A DNA stretch of 49,822 nt from positions 1 through 49,822 of the forward strand of contig CAYJJG010000012.1 in assembly GCA_964370435.1 (NCBI GenBank), in the 5' to 3' direction. Of the stretch, positions 1 to 7,756 are shown piece after piece; the stretch's first letter is position 1; the number at the start of each line of letters is the position of its first letter. Position numbers and translations under genes: made by a program. Below the pieces are notes generated by a model. The model made no database searches. It worked only from the letters and a program-made list of their open reading frames with translations, and was not told the DNA's origin. The DNA comes from CALVGQ01 sp964370435 (GTDB lineage Bacteria; Bacillota_I; Bacilli_A; Erysipelotrichales; Erysipelotrichaceae).

Positions 1-5
1 AAAAA

Positions 6-36
6 GGGGTTTTAGACCCCGAAAGTTTAAAACCCC
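6..36 (-). terminator. Inverted repeat with T-run at window edge
   Basis: A perfect 9-bp inverted repeat (GGGGTTTTA at 6-14, TAAAACCCC at 28-36) surrounds a 13-nt loop. Read on the minus strand it is followed by TTTTT, which is the form of an intrinsic terminator. It lies just upstream of a transposase remnant, so it may instead be part of the end of that insertion sequence. The left side of the structure is cut by the window edge. Confidence 0.45.
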
Positions 37-104
37 GAAATATGTTCGATACCCAAATCCTTTAGAAATAAAGAATCAAGCTGGCTTTTTGGTATATTTA
101 GGAT

Positions 105-380
105 ATGGAAAATTTGAACAGTTTTCATCCTAATTACAAAAGTAATTCTATACCATGCCAATTAAGTTTGCCAATGGATTTATCCATAAAAATAGATAAA
201 TCTAATGAGGTAGTCTCCTTTGCCGAAGCTATGAATGGATTAATTTAAGAAAATATTTTAAAGCAGTAAGCAGAGGAAATAGAGGATATAACAAAGAGAC
301 AATGTTGAAGGTGGTATTATTTGCGTTTTTATTAGGAATAAGATCCTTAAGAGAAATAGAATCGTTATATCAAAAAGAAA
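105..380 (+). pseudogene. IS1182-family transposase, N-terminal remnant with frameshift
   Basis: An ATG at 105 opens a frame of 47 codons beginning MENLNSFHPNYKS and ending at a TAA at 246-248. The continuation is found in another frame from about 236 (WINLRKYFKA, then SRGNRGYNKE and SLREIESLYQKES) and runs into the gltX terminator near 380. The two pieces together look like the start of an IS1182-type DDE transposase: a short lead, the conserved FAEAMNGLI segment, then the LREIE helix. The missing bases near 240 break the frame, and the catalytic core is absent, so the element is dead. No intact right end is seen. It is the only mobile-element trace in the window. The family assignment comes from recalled motif likeness, not a database search. 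Confidence 0.65.
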
Positions 381-418
381 GCTGTAAGATTAACTTTCTT
401 AAAATTTAATCTTACAGC
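381..418 (-). terminator. Terminator of gltX (bidirectional)
   Basis: A perfect 13-bp stem (GCTGTAAGATTAA at 381-393 with its complement at 406-418) has a 12-nt loop. On the minus strand it is followed by TTTCTTTTT, and it begins four bases past the gltX stop. On the plus strand it is followed by CTCTTTATTTT, so it could also stop transcription coming from the IS remnant. Confidence 0.85.
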
Positions 419-422
419 CTCT

Positions 423-1877
423 TTATTTTAAATTATTTATAGCTACTTCTAATCGTCTAAGTGTTTCTTCTTTTCCTAAGATTTGAGCAATTTCAATTGC
501 ACCTCCTGGTGTAAATTGTTTAGCACTTAGCGCAATACGCGTTGGAAATAGCACTTGACCATTTTTTACTTCAAGAACTGTAACTAGGTTCATCATTTGG
601 TCATGAATGTTTTCGAAACTCCAATCAGATAACTTTTCTAACATCGCTTTAACTGCTTCTAAAGACTTTAGTGCCACTTCTTCATTTGTCTTCATTTTTT
701 TATTAATATAAAATTCATTACTAAATTCAGCATAAGTATCAAAAAAGTCAACCATTTCTTCAATTTCCATAAGGGTTGTAACACGGGGTTGAAGAATTTT
801 TGCGATTTCTTTTTTATCATAACTTGTAGATTTTACTGCATTTTCTATATAAGGTAGAACTAACTTGAAATATTCTTCGAAAGGCATATTCCTAAGGTAC
901 ATTCCATTCATCCATGATAATTTATCAATATCAAAGATTGCTCCAGAAGTATTTATTCGTTTAACATTAAATGCTTTTTTTAATTCCTCTAAACTATAGA
1001 TTTCTTGTTCAGTTTCAGGTGCCCATCCAAGAAGAGCAATATAATTAATAATTGCTTCGGGAAGATATCCTTTGGTAACTAAATCTTGAAATGATGCATC
1101 ACCATTACGTTTAGAAAGCTTTTGATGTTCATCCTTCATAACCGGAGGACAATGTACATAAGTAGGAATATCCCACCCAAATGATTGATAAATTAAATTA
1201 TACTTAGGTGTACTAGATAAATACTCATTACCGCGTACAACATGAGTAATTTCCATTAAATGATCATCAATAACATTTGCGAAATTGTAGGTTGGAAAAC
1301 CATCTGATTTAAGTAATACACTTTCATCTAAAGTACTATTATCGACAGTGATAACACCATAAACTTCATCATTAAAAGATGTTGTTCCTTCAGGATTGAT
1401 ATTTTGGCGAATTACATAACTTTCATTTTGTGCAATTCTTTCATCTACTTCTTCCTTACTTAAATGTTTACATGGATCATCAAATTTAAAGGAAACATTG
1501 GAAGCATTGGCTATTTGTCTTTGTTCCTCAATAGTGTGTTCCTGACAAAAACATACATGAGCACCACCTTTGTTTACTAGCTCCCATGCATAATCTTTAT
1601 ACATTCCACTTTTCATGCGTTCTGATTGCACGTAGGGACCAAACTTACCGCCAATATCTGGTCCTTCATCATGCATTAATCCGCATTGTTTAAGTGTTTC
1701 ATAAATAATATCAGTTGCACCCTCGACTAAACGTCCTTGGTCTGTATCTTCAATTCGTAAAAGAAAATCTCCATCTTCTTTTTTAGCTACTAAATATTCA
1801 TATAGTGCTGTACGTAAATTTCCGATATGCATATATCCTGTAGGACTAGGTGCAAAACGTGTTCTAATTTTAGTCAT
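423..1877 (-). CDS. gltX: Glutamate--tRNA ligase
   Basis: This is glutamyl-tRNA synthetase (class I), the cytoplasmic enzyme that attaches glutamate to tRNA-Glu. In many Firmicutes it also charges tRNA-Gln, which is then amidated by GatCAB; which type this is cannot be told here. The 484 residues match the family length. The N-terminal FAPSPTGYMHIGNLRTAL carries the HIGH-type nucleotide-binding motif, and KLSKRNGD is the KMSKS-type loop. The C-terminal half is the helical anticodon-binding region. The ATG at 1877 has a GAAGG ribosome site about 7 bases upstream. It stands alone on the minus strand with its own promoter and terminator. No T-box leader is visible, unlike trpS and alaS in this window. 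Confidence 0.96.
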   Translation of the reverse strand: MTKIRTRFAPSPTGYMHIGNLRTALYEYLVAKKEDGDFLLRIEDTDQGRLVEGATDIIYETLKQCGLMHDEGPDIGGKFGPYVQSERMKSGMYKDYAWELVNKGGAHVCFCQEHTIEEQRQIANASNVSFKFDDPCKHLSKEEVDERIAQNESYVIRQNINPEGTTSFNDEVYGVITVDNSTLDESVLLKSDGFPTYNFANVIDDHLMEITHVVRGNEYLSSTPKYNLIYQSFGWDIPTYVHCPPVMKDEHQKLSKRNGDASFQDLVTKGYLPEAIINYIALLGWAPETEQEIYSLEELKKAFNVKRINTSGAIFDIDKLSWMNGMYLRNMPFEEYFKLVLPYIENAVKSTSYDKKEIAKILQPRVTTLMEIEEMVDFFDTYAEFSNEFYINKKMKTNEEVALKSLEAVKAMLEKLSDWSFENIHDQMMNLVTVLEVKNGQVLFPTRIALSAKQFTPGGAIEIAQILGKEETLRRLEVAINNLK

Positions 1878-1899
1878 GTCATACCTTCTTTCATGCCTT

Positions 1900-1927
1900 A
1901 TTATACCTTATTTTAAATTAGTTTCAA
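1900..1927 (-). promoter_or_regulatory. Sigma-A-type promoter of gltX
   Basis: On the minus strand, TTGAAA (plus 1922-1927) and TATAAT (plus 1900-1905) are separated by 16 bases, placing a start site some 10-15 bases before the gltX ribosome site. Confidence 0.7.
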
Positions 1928-2026
1928 ATCTTTCAGTAAAAATATTATCCATACTTTAAAAAATTATGATAAAATTATTAAATGTTATTAATAAAAGTAT
2001 GTATATGAAAGGATGGACTGAATCTT

Positions 2027-2542
2027 ATGGTCATTAGATTAGCTACTAAAGTTGATATAGAAAGTATTATGAAAATTATTGAAGAGGCAAAGAAATTTTT
2101 TAAGATAAATAATATACCACAATGGCAACAAGGCACTCCTAATGAAAACACTATATTAGAAGATATAAGACTTAAACAAGCATATGTATTGGTAGATGAT
2201 GAGGATGTTTTAGGTACTTTTGCCTTATGTTTCCAAGAGGATGCAAGTTATGATCATATTAATCAAGGACGATGGTTGAATGATTTCGAATATGGGGTAC
2301 TACATCGCGTAGCAGTTAGTAAAGAAGCTAAGGGGAATGGTTATGCGTCAATGATTATGAAATTTTGTGAAGAGAAGGCTTTGCAGCTTGGGATTGAAAA
2401 TTTGAGAGTAGATACTCATCGACTAAATGAGTCAATGCAAAGGTTAATTGCAAAAAATAATTATATTTACTGTGGAGTTGTCCAGGTTTGTGAAGTTGAC
2501 GGTGAGCGGTTAGCTTATCAAAAGGTGTTAAAAAAAGCTTAG
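2027..2542 (+). CDS. GNAT-family N-acetyltransferase
   Basis: This 171-residue protein has the length and layout of a single-domain GNAT acetyltransferase, which moves an acetyl group from acetyl-CoA to an amine. The acetyl-CoA loop (motif A) is visible as VAVSKEAKGNGYASMIM at about residues 96-112, following the YGVLHRVAV strand. The C-terminal AKNNYIYCGVVQV is the usual last strand region, where an aromatic residue reports the fold. The substrate cannot be read from the sequence. The ATG at 2027 is preceded by GAAAGGATGG at about 10 bases. The gene runs into its own terminator, which overlaps the stop codon, so it appears to be a single-gene transcript. Confidence 0.85.
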   Translation: MVIRLATKVDIESIMKIIEEAKKFFKINNIPQWQQGTPNENTILEDIRLKQAYVLVDDEDVLGTFALCFQEDASYDHINQGRWLNDFEYGVLHRVAVSKEAKGNGYASMIMKFCEEKALQLGIENLRVDTHRLNESMQRLIAKNNYIYCGVVQVCEVDGERLAYQKVLKKA

Positions 2543-2552
2543 GCTTTTTTTT
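2531..2552 (+). terminator. Terminator overlapping the GNAT stop codon
   Basis: AAAAAAGC-TTAG-GCTTTTTTTT forms an 8-bp stem with a 4-nt loop. The TAG stop codon (2540-2542) lies in the loop. The next gene starts only 11 bases later. Confidence 0.75.
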
Positions 2553-2563
2553 GTTGATTAATT

Positions 2564-4246
2564 ATGAATGTTGTATTAATGACCTTTAACGCCTCGTATA
2601 TTCATAAAGCTTTATCCTTGAGGTGGCTTTATGTTGCTAGAGATACAAATCATGAGGTGCAAATATTAGAATTTACAATTAAAGATGATCTTAGTCATTG
2701 TGTAGATCATGTTTTAAAAACACAACCTGATGTAGTGGCGTGTAGTACCTATATTTGGAATATTGATATGATGAAGAAATTCATTGTTGAACTACATAAG
2801 AAGAACCCTAAAGTAAGAATTATTTTAGGTGGTCCAGAAGTATCATACGAAAGCGAAGATCTACTAGCACTACCTATTGAATGTATTCTTAGAGGTGAAG
2901 GGGAAGTAACACTCTGGCAAGCAATTAATAATGAACAGGATATTGATGGTTATTTAAGTACAAATTATTGTTCATTAGTTTCATATGCTAAAGTAAATTT
3001 AGCCTACTTAGAGACACTGGAAAGTCCGTATTTTTTAGATTTTGACTTAAAAGATATGAATAAACGTTATTTTTACTTTGAGACTTCACGAGGATGTCCA
3101 TATCGATGCAGTTATTGCTTGAGCTCCTTAGATAATCAAGTAAGAACATTTTCAAAGGAATATATTCAAAAACAATTAACTAAGTTAACAAGTTATGAAG
3201 TTAAACAAGTTAAGTTATTAGATCGCACCTTTAATGCTAGTGATGAATTAAGTTTTCAATTCATTCATCTTTTGGAAGGACTTAATACTGATTGTTCTTT
3301 CCAATTTGAAATTGTAGTAGACCGCTTATCAAAGCGAATGATAAGCTTTTTACTTGAAGAGGCCACGGTAAGTAGATATCGATTTGAAATTGGTATTCAA
3401 TCTTTTCATTTACCTACTTTAGAAGCAGTAGAGCGTTGGCAGGATTTAGAAAGATGCAAAGAAGTTATTCGATTGCTTACTGAGCGAGGGTATCAACTGC
3501 ATGTTGACCTTATAGGAGGCTTACCTTATGAAAATCTACAACAATTTGAACAATCTTTTAATCAATTATTCGAAACTAAAGCAAAAGAAATTCAAGTTGG
3601 AATATTAAAGCTATTAAAAGGAACTAAACTAAAATCTCAATGCAATGAGTTTAAAATAAACTATGATGAAAATGCACCTTATACCACTAAAAGTACGCAG
3701 TGGATGAGTGAACAAGATATTCAATGTATACATGATGTTTATCATGCGACCGAAAAATTTTATAATAGTGGTCGCTGTTATCGTAGTCTACATACCTTAG
3801 TAGATCTTCAGTATATTACTAGTCCATTTCTGTTTTTAAATAATTGTGGTAAAGAAGCTGCCAAAATCAAACAAATACAAATTATTGATTATTTTAATAT
3901 AGTATTTAACTTATTAAATAATAAAATAAATGATCAGTTTAAATTGCAGTGTATATTATTAACTGATTACTATTTACTTTTTAAACAAAGACCTAAAAAA
4001 TTATTTAATTATAATATTGATGTTGAAATTAGAAAGAAAATATTTAAAAATGCTATGATGGTGTGTAATTTAAGCGAAGAAATAGTGTATAATTATACTG
4101 AAATAAGTTATGGATACATAAAAAATAGTGTAGCTATACAATTGGTTGTGTATTCAAAGCAACAAGTACTACCAACAAGAATTTGGTTCGACATTAATAA
4201 TCAAGAGGTGATATTAGATGAAAGAAATATGGATTGCAACAACTAA
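2564..4246 (+). CDS. B12-binding domain radical SAM protein (DUF4080 type)
   Basis: This 560-residue protein has an N-terminal Rossmann-like cobalamin-binding domain (start NVVLMTFNASYIHKAL; ILGGPEVSYE at about residues 87-96) followed by a radical SAM barrel. The 4Fe-4S/SAM motif is CPYRCSYC at about residues 178-185, of CxxxCxxC form, inside TSRGCPYRCSYC. The C-terminal part resembles the DUF4080 region of this family. The chemistry is unknown; relatives include methyltransferases and ring-forming enzymes, but no substrate can be assigned. The ATG at 2564 fits the usual family start, but no ribosome site precedes it. It lies directly behind the GNAT terminator, so its transcript may be leaderless or its translation weak. 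The 3' end overlaps rdgB by 29 bases, suggesting coupling. Confidence 0.85.
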   Translation: MNVVLMTFNASYIHKALSLRWLYVARDTNHEVQILEFTIKDDLSHCVDHVLKTQPDVVACSTYIWNIDMMKKFIVELHKKNPKVRIILGGPEVSYESEDLLALPIECILRGEGEVTLWQAINNEQDIDGYLSTNYCSLVSYAKVNLAYLETLESPYFLDFDLKDMNKRYFYFETSRGCPYRCSYCLSSLDNQVRTFSKEYIQKQLTKLTSYEVKQVKLLDRTFNASDELSFQFIHLLEGLNTDCSFQFEIVVDRLSKRMISFLLEEATVSRYRFEIGIQSFHLPTLEAVERWQDLERCKEVIRLLTERGYQLHVDLIGGLPYENLQQFEQSFNQLFETKAKEIQVGILKLLKGTKLKSQCNEFKINYDENAPYTTKSTQWMSEQDIQCIHDVYHATEKFYNSGRCYRSLHTLVDLQYITSPFLFLNNCGKEAAKIKQIQIIDYFNIVFNLLNNKINDQFKLQCILLTDYYLLFKQRPKKLFNYNIDVEIRKKIFKNAMMVCNLSEEIVYNYTEISYGYIKNSVAIQLVVYSKQQVLPTRIWFDINNQEVILDERNMDCNN

Positions 4247-4805
4247 TCAACATAAAGTATCAGAATATGAGCATATGTTTTCGCATTATGGAATAACAGT
4301 AAAAAGCATCAATGATTTGCAAGAAAAGATAGATATCGTTGAAGATGGGCTTACCTTTGAAGAAAATGCATTAATTAAGGCTAAAGTTTTAAGCAAATTA
4401 ATAAATAAAGCAGTAATATCTGATGATAGTGGGTTAGTAATTGATTGCTTAAATGGTGAACCAGGTATTCATTCAGCTCGATATTTAGGTCATGATACTG
4501 ATTATACCTATAAGAATAGTGTAATTATTGAAAGACTAAAACAGGTATCCAACCGTAATTGTCGCTTTGTGTGTGCTATTGCCTTAGTCATACCTAATAA
4601 AGTTGAAAAAGTGTTTGTAGGCACAATAGAAGGTATAGTTAACGATAAAATTGAAGCAGGAAATGGCTTTGGATATGATCCAATATTTTATGTTCCATCT
4701 ATTGGTAAATGCTTATCACAAATCAGCAATGAAGAAAAAAATAAAATTAGCCATCGCGGCAAAGCTTGTGAAGAATTAATGGAGTACATTAATCATGAAA
4801 TGTAG
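4218..4805 (+). CDS. rdgB: XTP/dITP diphosphatase (RdgB/HAM1 family)
   Basis: This is the house-cleaning pyrophosphatase that hydrolyses dITP, XTP and related non-canonical purine nucleotides to monophosphates, keeping them out of DNA and RNA. The 195 residues match the family. The N-terminal IATTNQHKVSEYEHMF is the substrate-binding entry motif, SDDSGLVIDCLNGEPG at about residues 68-83 contains the catalytic acidic residues, and GFGYDPIFYVP with SHRGKA is the C-terminal signature. The ATG at 4218 has AAGAGGTGAT upstream and lies inside the end of the radical SAM gene. Its stop overlaps the next gene by 11 bases. In many Firmicutes rdgB sits beside racE or a phosphodiesterase; that neighbourhood is not kept here. 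Confidence 0.95.
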   Translation: MKEIWIATTNQHKVSEYEHMFSHYGITVKSINDLQEKIDIVEDGLTFEENALIKAKVLSKLINKAVISDDSGLVIDCLNGEPGIHSARYLGHDTDYTYKNSVIIERLKQVSNRNCRFVCAIALVIPNKVEKVFVGTIEGIVNDKIEAGNGFGYDPIFYVPSIGKCLSQISNEEKNKISHRGKACEELMEYINHEM

Positions 4806-5478
4806 GTCTTTTTTAGCAACAATTGCAGGATTTTTGTTACTAATTGCGCTTTTTGTAACTGTTTTGGATGTGATAAGTTTTGATCGTAGTTTTTATAAAA
4901 CAGAATATATAAAATATAACAATGCTGAAATCATTGGTATTTCTGAAGAAGACCTAGAAAACGTTACTGAAGTCCTATTAAGTTATATTGAAGGAGACCG
5001 TGATAACTTAGATGTTGAAGCATCGATTTCTGGTGAGTACCGTGAAGTTTTTAATCAAAAAGAAAAAGATCACATGGTTGATGTAAAAGTACTATATCAA
5101 ACAGCAATTTCAGTTCGAAATGGCTGCTTTTTAGGCTTTATAATTGTTGCTTTAATATATTATAAGAAATATAAACAAAACAGTTTATATTACCTGTGTA
5201 AAGGTTATTTAAAAGCTTTTGGTTATACATTAAGTCTATTTATAGTTGTTGGATTTTTTGCTTTTCTAGATTTTAATGCTTTTTGGACTTTGTTTCATCA
5301 GCTAGTTTTTACTAATGATCTGTGGTTATTAAATCCCAATACTGATATTTTAATTATGATGGTCCCACTTGGTTTTTTCTATGATTTAGTATTTAAGATT
5401 GCTACAACCTATTTAGTTAGTGTGATTACATTAATGATCATAGCTGCATTCATTAAAAGAAGGGGGACAAAATCATGA
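4795..5478 (+). CDS. DUF1461 (TIGR01906-type) integral membrane protein
   Basis: This 227-residue membrane protein has an N-terminal membrane anchor (about residues 5-27), an external segment of about 80 residues, and then three further membrane segments near residues 103-122, 138-160 and 190-215. The external segment has the pattern of the DUF1461 family: a short helix ending in LLSYIEG, then FNQKEKDHMVDVKVLY just before the second membrane segment. The function of the family is not established. Its start overlaps the end of rdgB and its stop overlaps the trmL start codon by 4 bases (ATGA), so rdgB, this gene and trmL are probably translated from one message. Confidence 0.75.
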   Translation: MKCRSFLATIAGFLLLIALFVTVLDVISFDRSFYKTEYIKYNNAEIIGISEEDLENVTEVLLSYIEGDRDNLDVEASISGEYREVFNQKEKDHMVDVKVLYQTAISVRNGCFLGFIIVALIYYKKYKQNSLYYLCKGYLKAFGYTLSLFIVVGFFAFLDFNAFWTLFHQLVFTNDLWLLNPNTDILIMMVPLGFFYDLVFKIATTYLVSVITLMIIAAFIKRRGTKS

Positions 5479-5992
5479 TTCATGTTGTATTATATCAACC
5501 TGAAATACCACAAAACACAGGCAATATTATGCGTACCTGTGCTGCTACTAATNNNNNNNNNNTTTACACCTAATTAAACCTCTTGGCTTTCGTCTTGATG
5601 AAAAAGCAATTAAGCGATCAGGTATGGATTATCGAGAAGATGTTGATTTTTATTTATATGATAATTATGAGGAATTTTACAAACAGCATCATGATGGTTT
5701 TTATGTATTTATGAGTCGTTATGGTAAAAAAGCACCAAGTGATTTTGATTATACAAGCACATCTAAGGATATATATCTAGTCTTTGGTAAAGAAAGCACA
5801 GGTATTGATAAAGCAATACTTAAAAATAATTTAGAAAAATGTGCTCGTTTACCTATGAACCCACATGCTCGAAGTTTAAATTTATCAAATTGTGTTGGTA
5901 TTGTTGTTTATGAAGTGTTAAGACAATTAGATTATTTGAATTTAAGTAATGTAGAAGTAATCAAAGGAGAGGATTGGCTACTTGATGAGTGA
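5475..5992 (+). CDS. trmL: tRNA (cytidine(34)-2'-O)-methyltransferase, split by an assembly gap
   Basis: This is a SPOUT-fold methyltransferase of the TrmL/CspR type, which 2'-O-methylates the wobble base of tRNA-Leu species using SAM. The first 26 codons (5475-5552) encode MIHVVLYQPEIPQNTGNI and RTCAATN. After ten N, the frame resumes at 5564 with LHLIKPLGFRLDEKAIKRSG. The SAM-binding knot is visible as LVFGKESTGI and RLPMNPHARSLNLSNCVGIV. The frame before and after the N run differs, so ten is a placeholder. Family alignment predicts two codons (GT/TS/TK-like), that is about five missing bases. With the gap closed the protein would be about 170 residues. The gene is probably intact in the organism. 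Confidence 0.9.
5553..5562. other. Assembly gap (10 N) inside trmL
   Basis: Ten consecutive N. The reading frames on the two sides disagree by the N count, so the true gap is not ten bases. Confidence 0.99.
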
Positions 5993-6548
5993 ATTGCTTG
6001 ATTATTTTGAGCGAAGTAAAAAACTTGTACACCTTGCATCAATAATATTGGCTAACTATTTTGTAATATCGAGTATAGTGAATATTGCACTAGGATTAGA
6101 AATTATTTATAGTGATGGTACGATAGAATTTATTGACATATTAGATTCAGTATGGCTGCCAATAACATGGATTGGCAGAGCAGTTTTATCTTATATGCAG
6201 TACTATTTTAGCAATGGACTGGTTTTTCTCTTATCTTTAATCAATACTATCCAATACCATGACCTTATTTTATTTGTATTACTATTTTTTTATTGGTCAG
6301 TACTTACGAAAAATACTGTTATATTATTAAAACAAAAACTATTTTATTATATTGTTATGTTACAAGCTATAAGTTATTGTGTCATGCTGTCCTTCATTTA
6401 TTTAGCATTAAATTCTTTAAGTACAGCTTTAGCATTTAATAATTTAAAAACAGGAGCTTTAATATTCATTATCATTAACGTTATTAGATTATTATTGGCA
6501 AGTATAACATTGTTTTTAAGACAAAGAAAAAAAAGATATACAGAATGA
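5985..6548 (+). CDS. Uncharacterised integral membrane protein
   Basis: I do not recognise this 187-residue protein. It is strongly hydrophobic, with about five predicted membrane segments (residues roughly 16-36, 52-72, 73-90, 96-115 and 123-180, the last stretch holding two helices), and ends in a basic RQRKKRYTE tail, which suggests a cytoplasmic C-terminus. The ATG at 5985 is chosen because AAAGGAGAGG lies about 12 bases upstream; a TTG at 5982 is possible. The start overlaps the trmL stop. It is the last gene of the run that begins with the radical SAM gene and is closed by a strong terminator. No conserved motif suggests a function. Confidence 0.7.
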   Translation: MSELLDYFERSKKLVHLASIILANYFVISSIVNIALGLEIIYSDGTIEFIDILDSVWLPITWIGRAVLSYMQYYFSNGLVFLLSLINTIQYHDLILFVLLFFYWSVLTKNTVILLKQKLFYYIVMLQAISYCVMLSFIYLALNSLSTALAFNNLKTGALIFIIINVIRLLLASITLFLRQRKKRYTE

Positions 6549-6550
6549 TA

Positions 6551-6585
6551 AAAACAAGAAAGTATGTACTTTCTTGTTTTTATAA
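6551..6585. terminator. Bidirectional terminator between convergent genes
   Basis: A perfect 14-bp inverted repeat (6551-6564 and 6567-6580; AAAACAAGAAAGTA and its complement) ends in TTTT on both strands. It separates the membrane protein gene (+) from the DUF3892 gene (-). Confidence 0.9.
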
Positions 6586-6610
6586 TATAAAGTTTATTAA
6601 TTTGTATAAA

Positions 6611-6859
6611 TTAAAATTCCTTCATGTTTGAAAAATTTGCTTTTTCATTACCGTCATTTTTGCTTCTGATGTGTTGTTTTCCATCGCGCCCTTTAAATAA
6701 CATAGCATTTTCTATTTTTCCTTTTTCGACAGCCTCTAAAGCCATTTCATAATCATAAACTTTTCCAGAATTTGATTTAAATTCTGCTAAAGTTCCTTCA
6801 CTGTTTTTACGTACAGCAACGAATTTCTCTTTTTTTGAATTCTTTTCTTTTTTTGACAT
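6611..6859 (-). CDS. Small DUF3892-like protein
   Basis: This is an 82-residue soluble protein. After a lysine-rich lead (MSKKEKNSKKEK) it reads FVAVRKNSEGTLAEFK, then a segment with a tyrosine (GKVYDYEMALEAVEKGKI), then GRDGKQHIRSKNDG. That order (AVRK, G-x-[IVL], A-x-G-x-I, G-x-x-x-x-R-S-x-x-D-G) is the pattern I recall for DUF3892, a small family of unknown role that is common in Firmicutes. The ATG at 6859 has a strong AGGAGGCG ribosome site. It is a single gene on the minus strand, ending at the shared terminator. Confidence 0.65.
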   Translation of the reverse strand: MSKKEKNSKKEKFVAVRKNSEGTLAEFKSNSGKVYDYEMALEAVEKGKIENAMLFKGRDGKQHIRSKNDGNEKANFSNMKEF

Positions 6860-6943
6860 TTTTATCGCCTCCTGATAATATTGTGGATATTAAAAATGTG
6901 CTTATGCATTTAAATTTTCTGTAAAATTTGGAAAGAGCATTGA

Positions 6944-6972
6944 TTGTATTATTGTTAAAGGTTAGGTATAAT
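6944..6972 (+). promoter_or_regulatory. Sigma-A-type promoter for the small membrane protein and ridA
   Basis: TTGTAT (6944-6949) and a perfect TATAAT (6967-6972) are separated by 17 bases. The expected start near 6980 is just ahead of the AATGAGGTGAT ribosome site of the next gene. Confidence 0.7.
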
Positions 6973-6990
6973 ATAAATGAGGTGATTGGT

Positions 6991-7158
6991 ATGATAGAGA
7001 ATATTAATGATTTCTTATCACTTGCAATATTAATAGGATTTTTTCTATGCTTATTAGTATTTGCTTTTAATTATTTTAATGGTAAAAGAATAAAAAGACA
7101 TATGCAAGAAGAAGAAAGTTATTATGCTGATTCAGATAGTTTTGATAACATCGATTAG
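6991..7158 (+). CDS. Small single-pass membrane protein
   Basis: This 55-residue peptide starts MIENINDFLSLAIL, has one membrane segment at about residues 8-29, and then a basic KRIKRH stretch followed by an acidic tail (EEESYYADSDSFDNID). The charge pattern suggests a cytoplasmic C-terminus. I chose the ATG at 6991 because GAGGTGATT precedes it and because the promoter TATAAT at 6967-6972 would be inside any longer form. It is followed after 11 bases by the RidA-like gene, with which it is probably co-transcribed. I do not recognise a family. Confidence 0.65.
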   Translation: MIENINDFLSLAILIGFFLCLLVFAFNYFNGKRIKRHMQEEESYYADSDSFDNID

Positions 7159-7169
7159 AGGAGGAGAAT

Positions 7170-7646
7170 ATGTTTAGTCAAAAAATTACATCAAAAAATG
7201 CACCTGAGGCAATTGGACCATATTCAGCGGGTATAAAATTAGGAGACTTTGTTTATTTATCTGGACAGCTTCCAGTAGATGCAACTACAAATGAAGTAGT
7301 TAGCGGAGGAATTAAAGAACAGACTGCACAAGTTATAAAGAATATTGAAGCTTTATTAGCAGAATGTGACTTAGAACTTAGACATGTAGTAAAAACAACA
7401 GTCTTTATGACTGATTTAAATGAGTTTCAAGAAATGAATGAAATTTATAGTGCATTCTTTAACGAACCTTATCCAGCACGATCAACGGTACAGGTAGTAG
7501 CTTTACCTAAAGGTGTTAAAGTAGAAATTGAATGTTTAGTTATCGATACATTAGTGTATGAAAAACAAGCTCAACAAAGTTGTCAAACACAGGGTTCAGA
7601 GTGCGATTGTGGTGGTAGCTGTGGTGATGATTGCGGTTGTGAATAA
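7170..7646 (+). CDS. ridA: RidA/YjgF-family protein with a cysteine-rich C-terminal tail
   Basis: RidA proteins are trimeric deaminases that hydrolyse reactive enamine/imine intermediates, such as those released by serine/threonine dehydratases. Residues 1-129 cover the whole family domain: APEAIGPYSAGIKLGDFVYLSGQ (given here only as the start, APEAIGPYSAG), and the signature YPARSTVQVVALPKGVKVE with the substrate-binding arginine. The family normally ends near residue 125-130. Here about 28 extra residues follow, with six cysteines (SCQTQGSECDCGGSCGDDCGC). The gene context offers a possible partner: a serine dehydratase lies further along at 28.5 kb. The ribosome site GAGGAGGAGA is strong, and a palindromic terminator follows immediately. 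The tail's role (metal, thiol chemistry) is inference. Confidence 0.92.
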   Translation: MFSQKITSKNAPEAIGPYSAGIKLGDFVYLSGQLPVDATTNEVVSGGIKEQTAQVIKNIEALLAECDLELRHVVKTTVFMTDLNEFQEMNEIYSAFFNEPYPARSTVQVVALPKGVKVEIECLVIDTLVYEKQAQQSCQTQGSECDCGGSCGDDCGCE

Positions 7647-7667
7647 AGCGGATATCCGCTTTTTTAT
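7645..7667 (+). terminator. Terminator after ridA
   Basis: A fully palindromic AAAGCGGATATCCGCTTT is followed by TTTTATTTT. It starts inside the ridA stop codon. Confidence 0.8.
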
Positions 7668-7724
7668 TTTATATATATTTCATTGTATGTGAATTATGGT
7701 ATACTACTAATAATGACAACATAA

Positions 7725-7753
7725 AAAAGCCATCACATTAAGTGAGGGATTTT
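7725..7753 (+). promoter_or_regulatory. Leader hairpin covering the comK ribosome-binding site
   Basis: AAAAGCCATCAC (7725-7736) can pair with GTGAGGGATTTT (7742-7753) in 10 of 12 positions around a 5-nt loop (ATTAA). The 3' arm contains the GAGGG Shine-Dalgarno sequence of comK. A candidate extended -10 (TGGTATACT, 7697-7705) would start transcripts just ahead of it. The structure could hide the ribosome site. This is seen in sequence only; its effect is inference. Confidence 0.45.
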
Positions 7754-7756
7754 AAT

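Noticed and set aside
5624..5992. A separate 122-residue methyltransferase starting at 5624
   Set aside because: The codons before it (from 5564) and before the N run continue the same TrmL family alignment, so the shorter start is an artefact of the gap.
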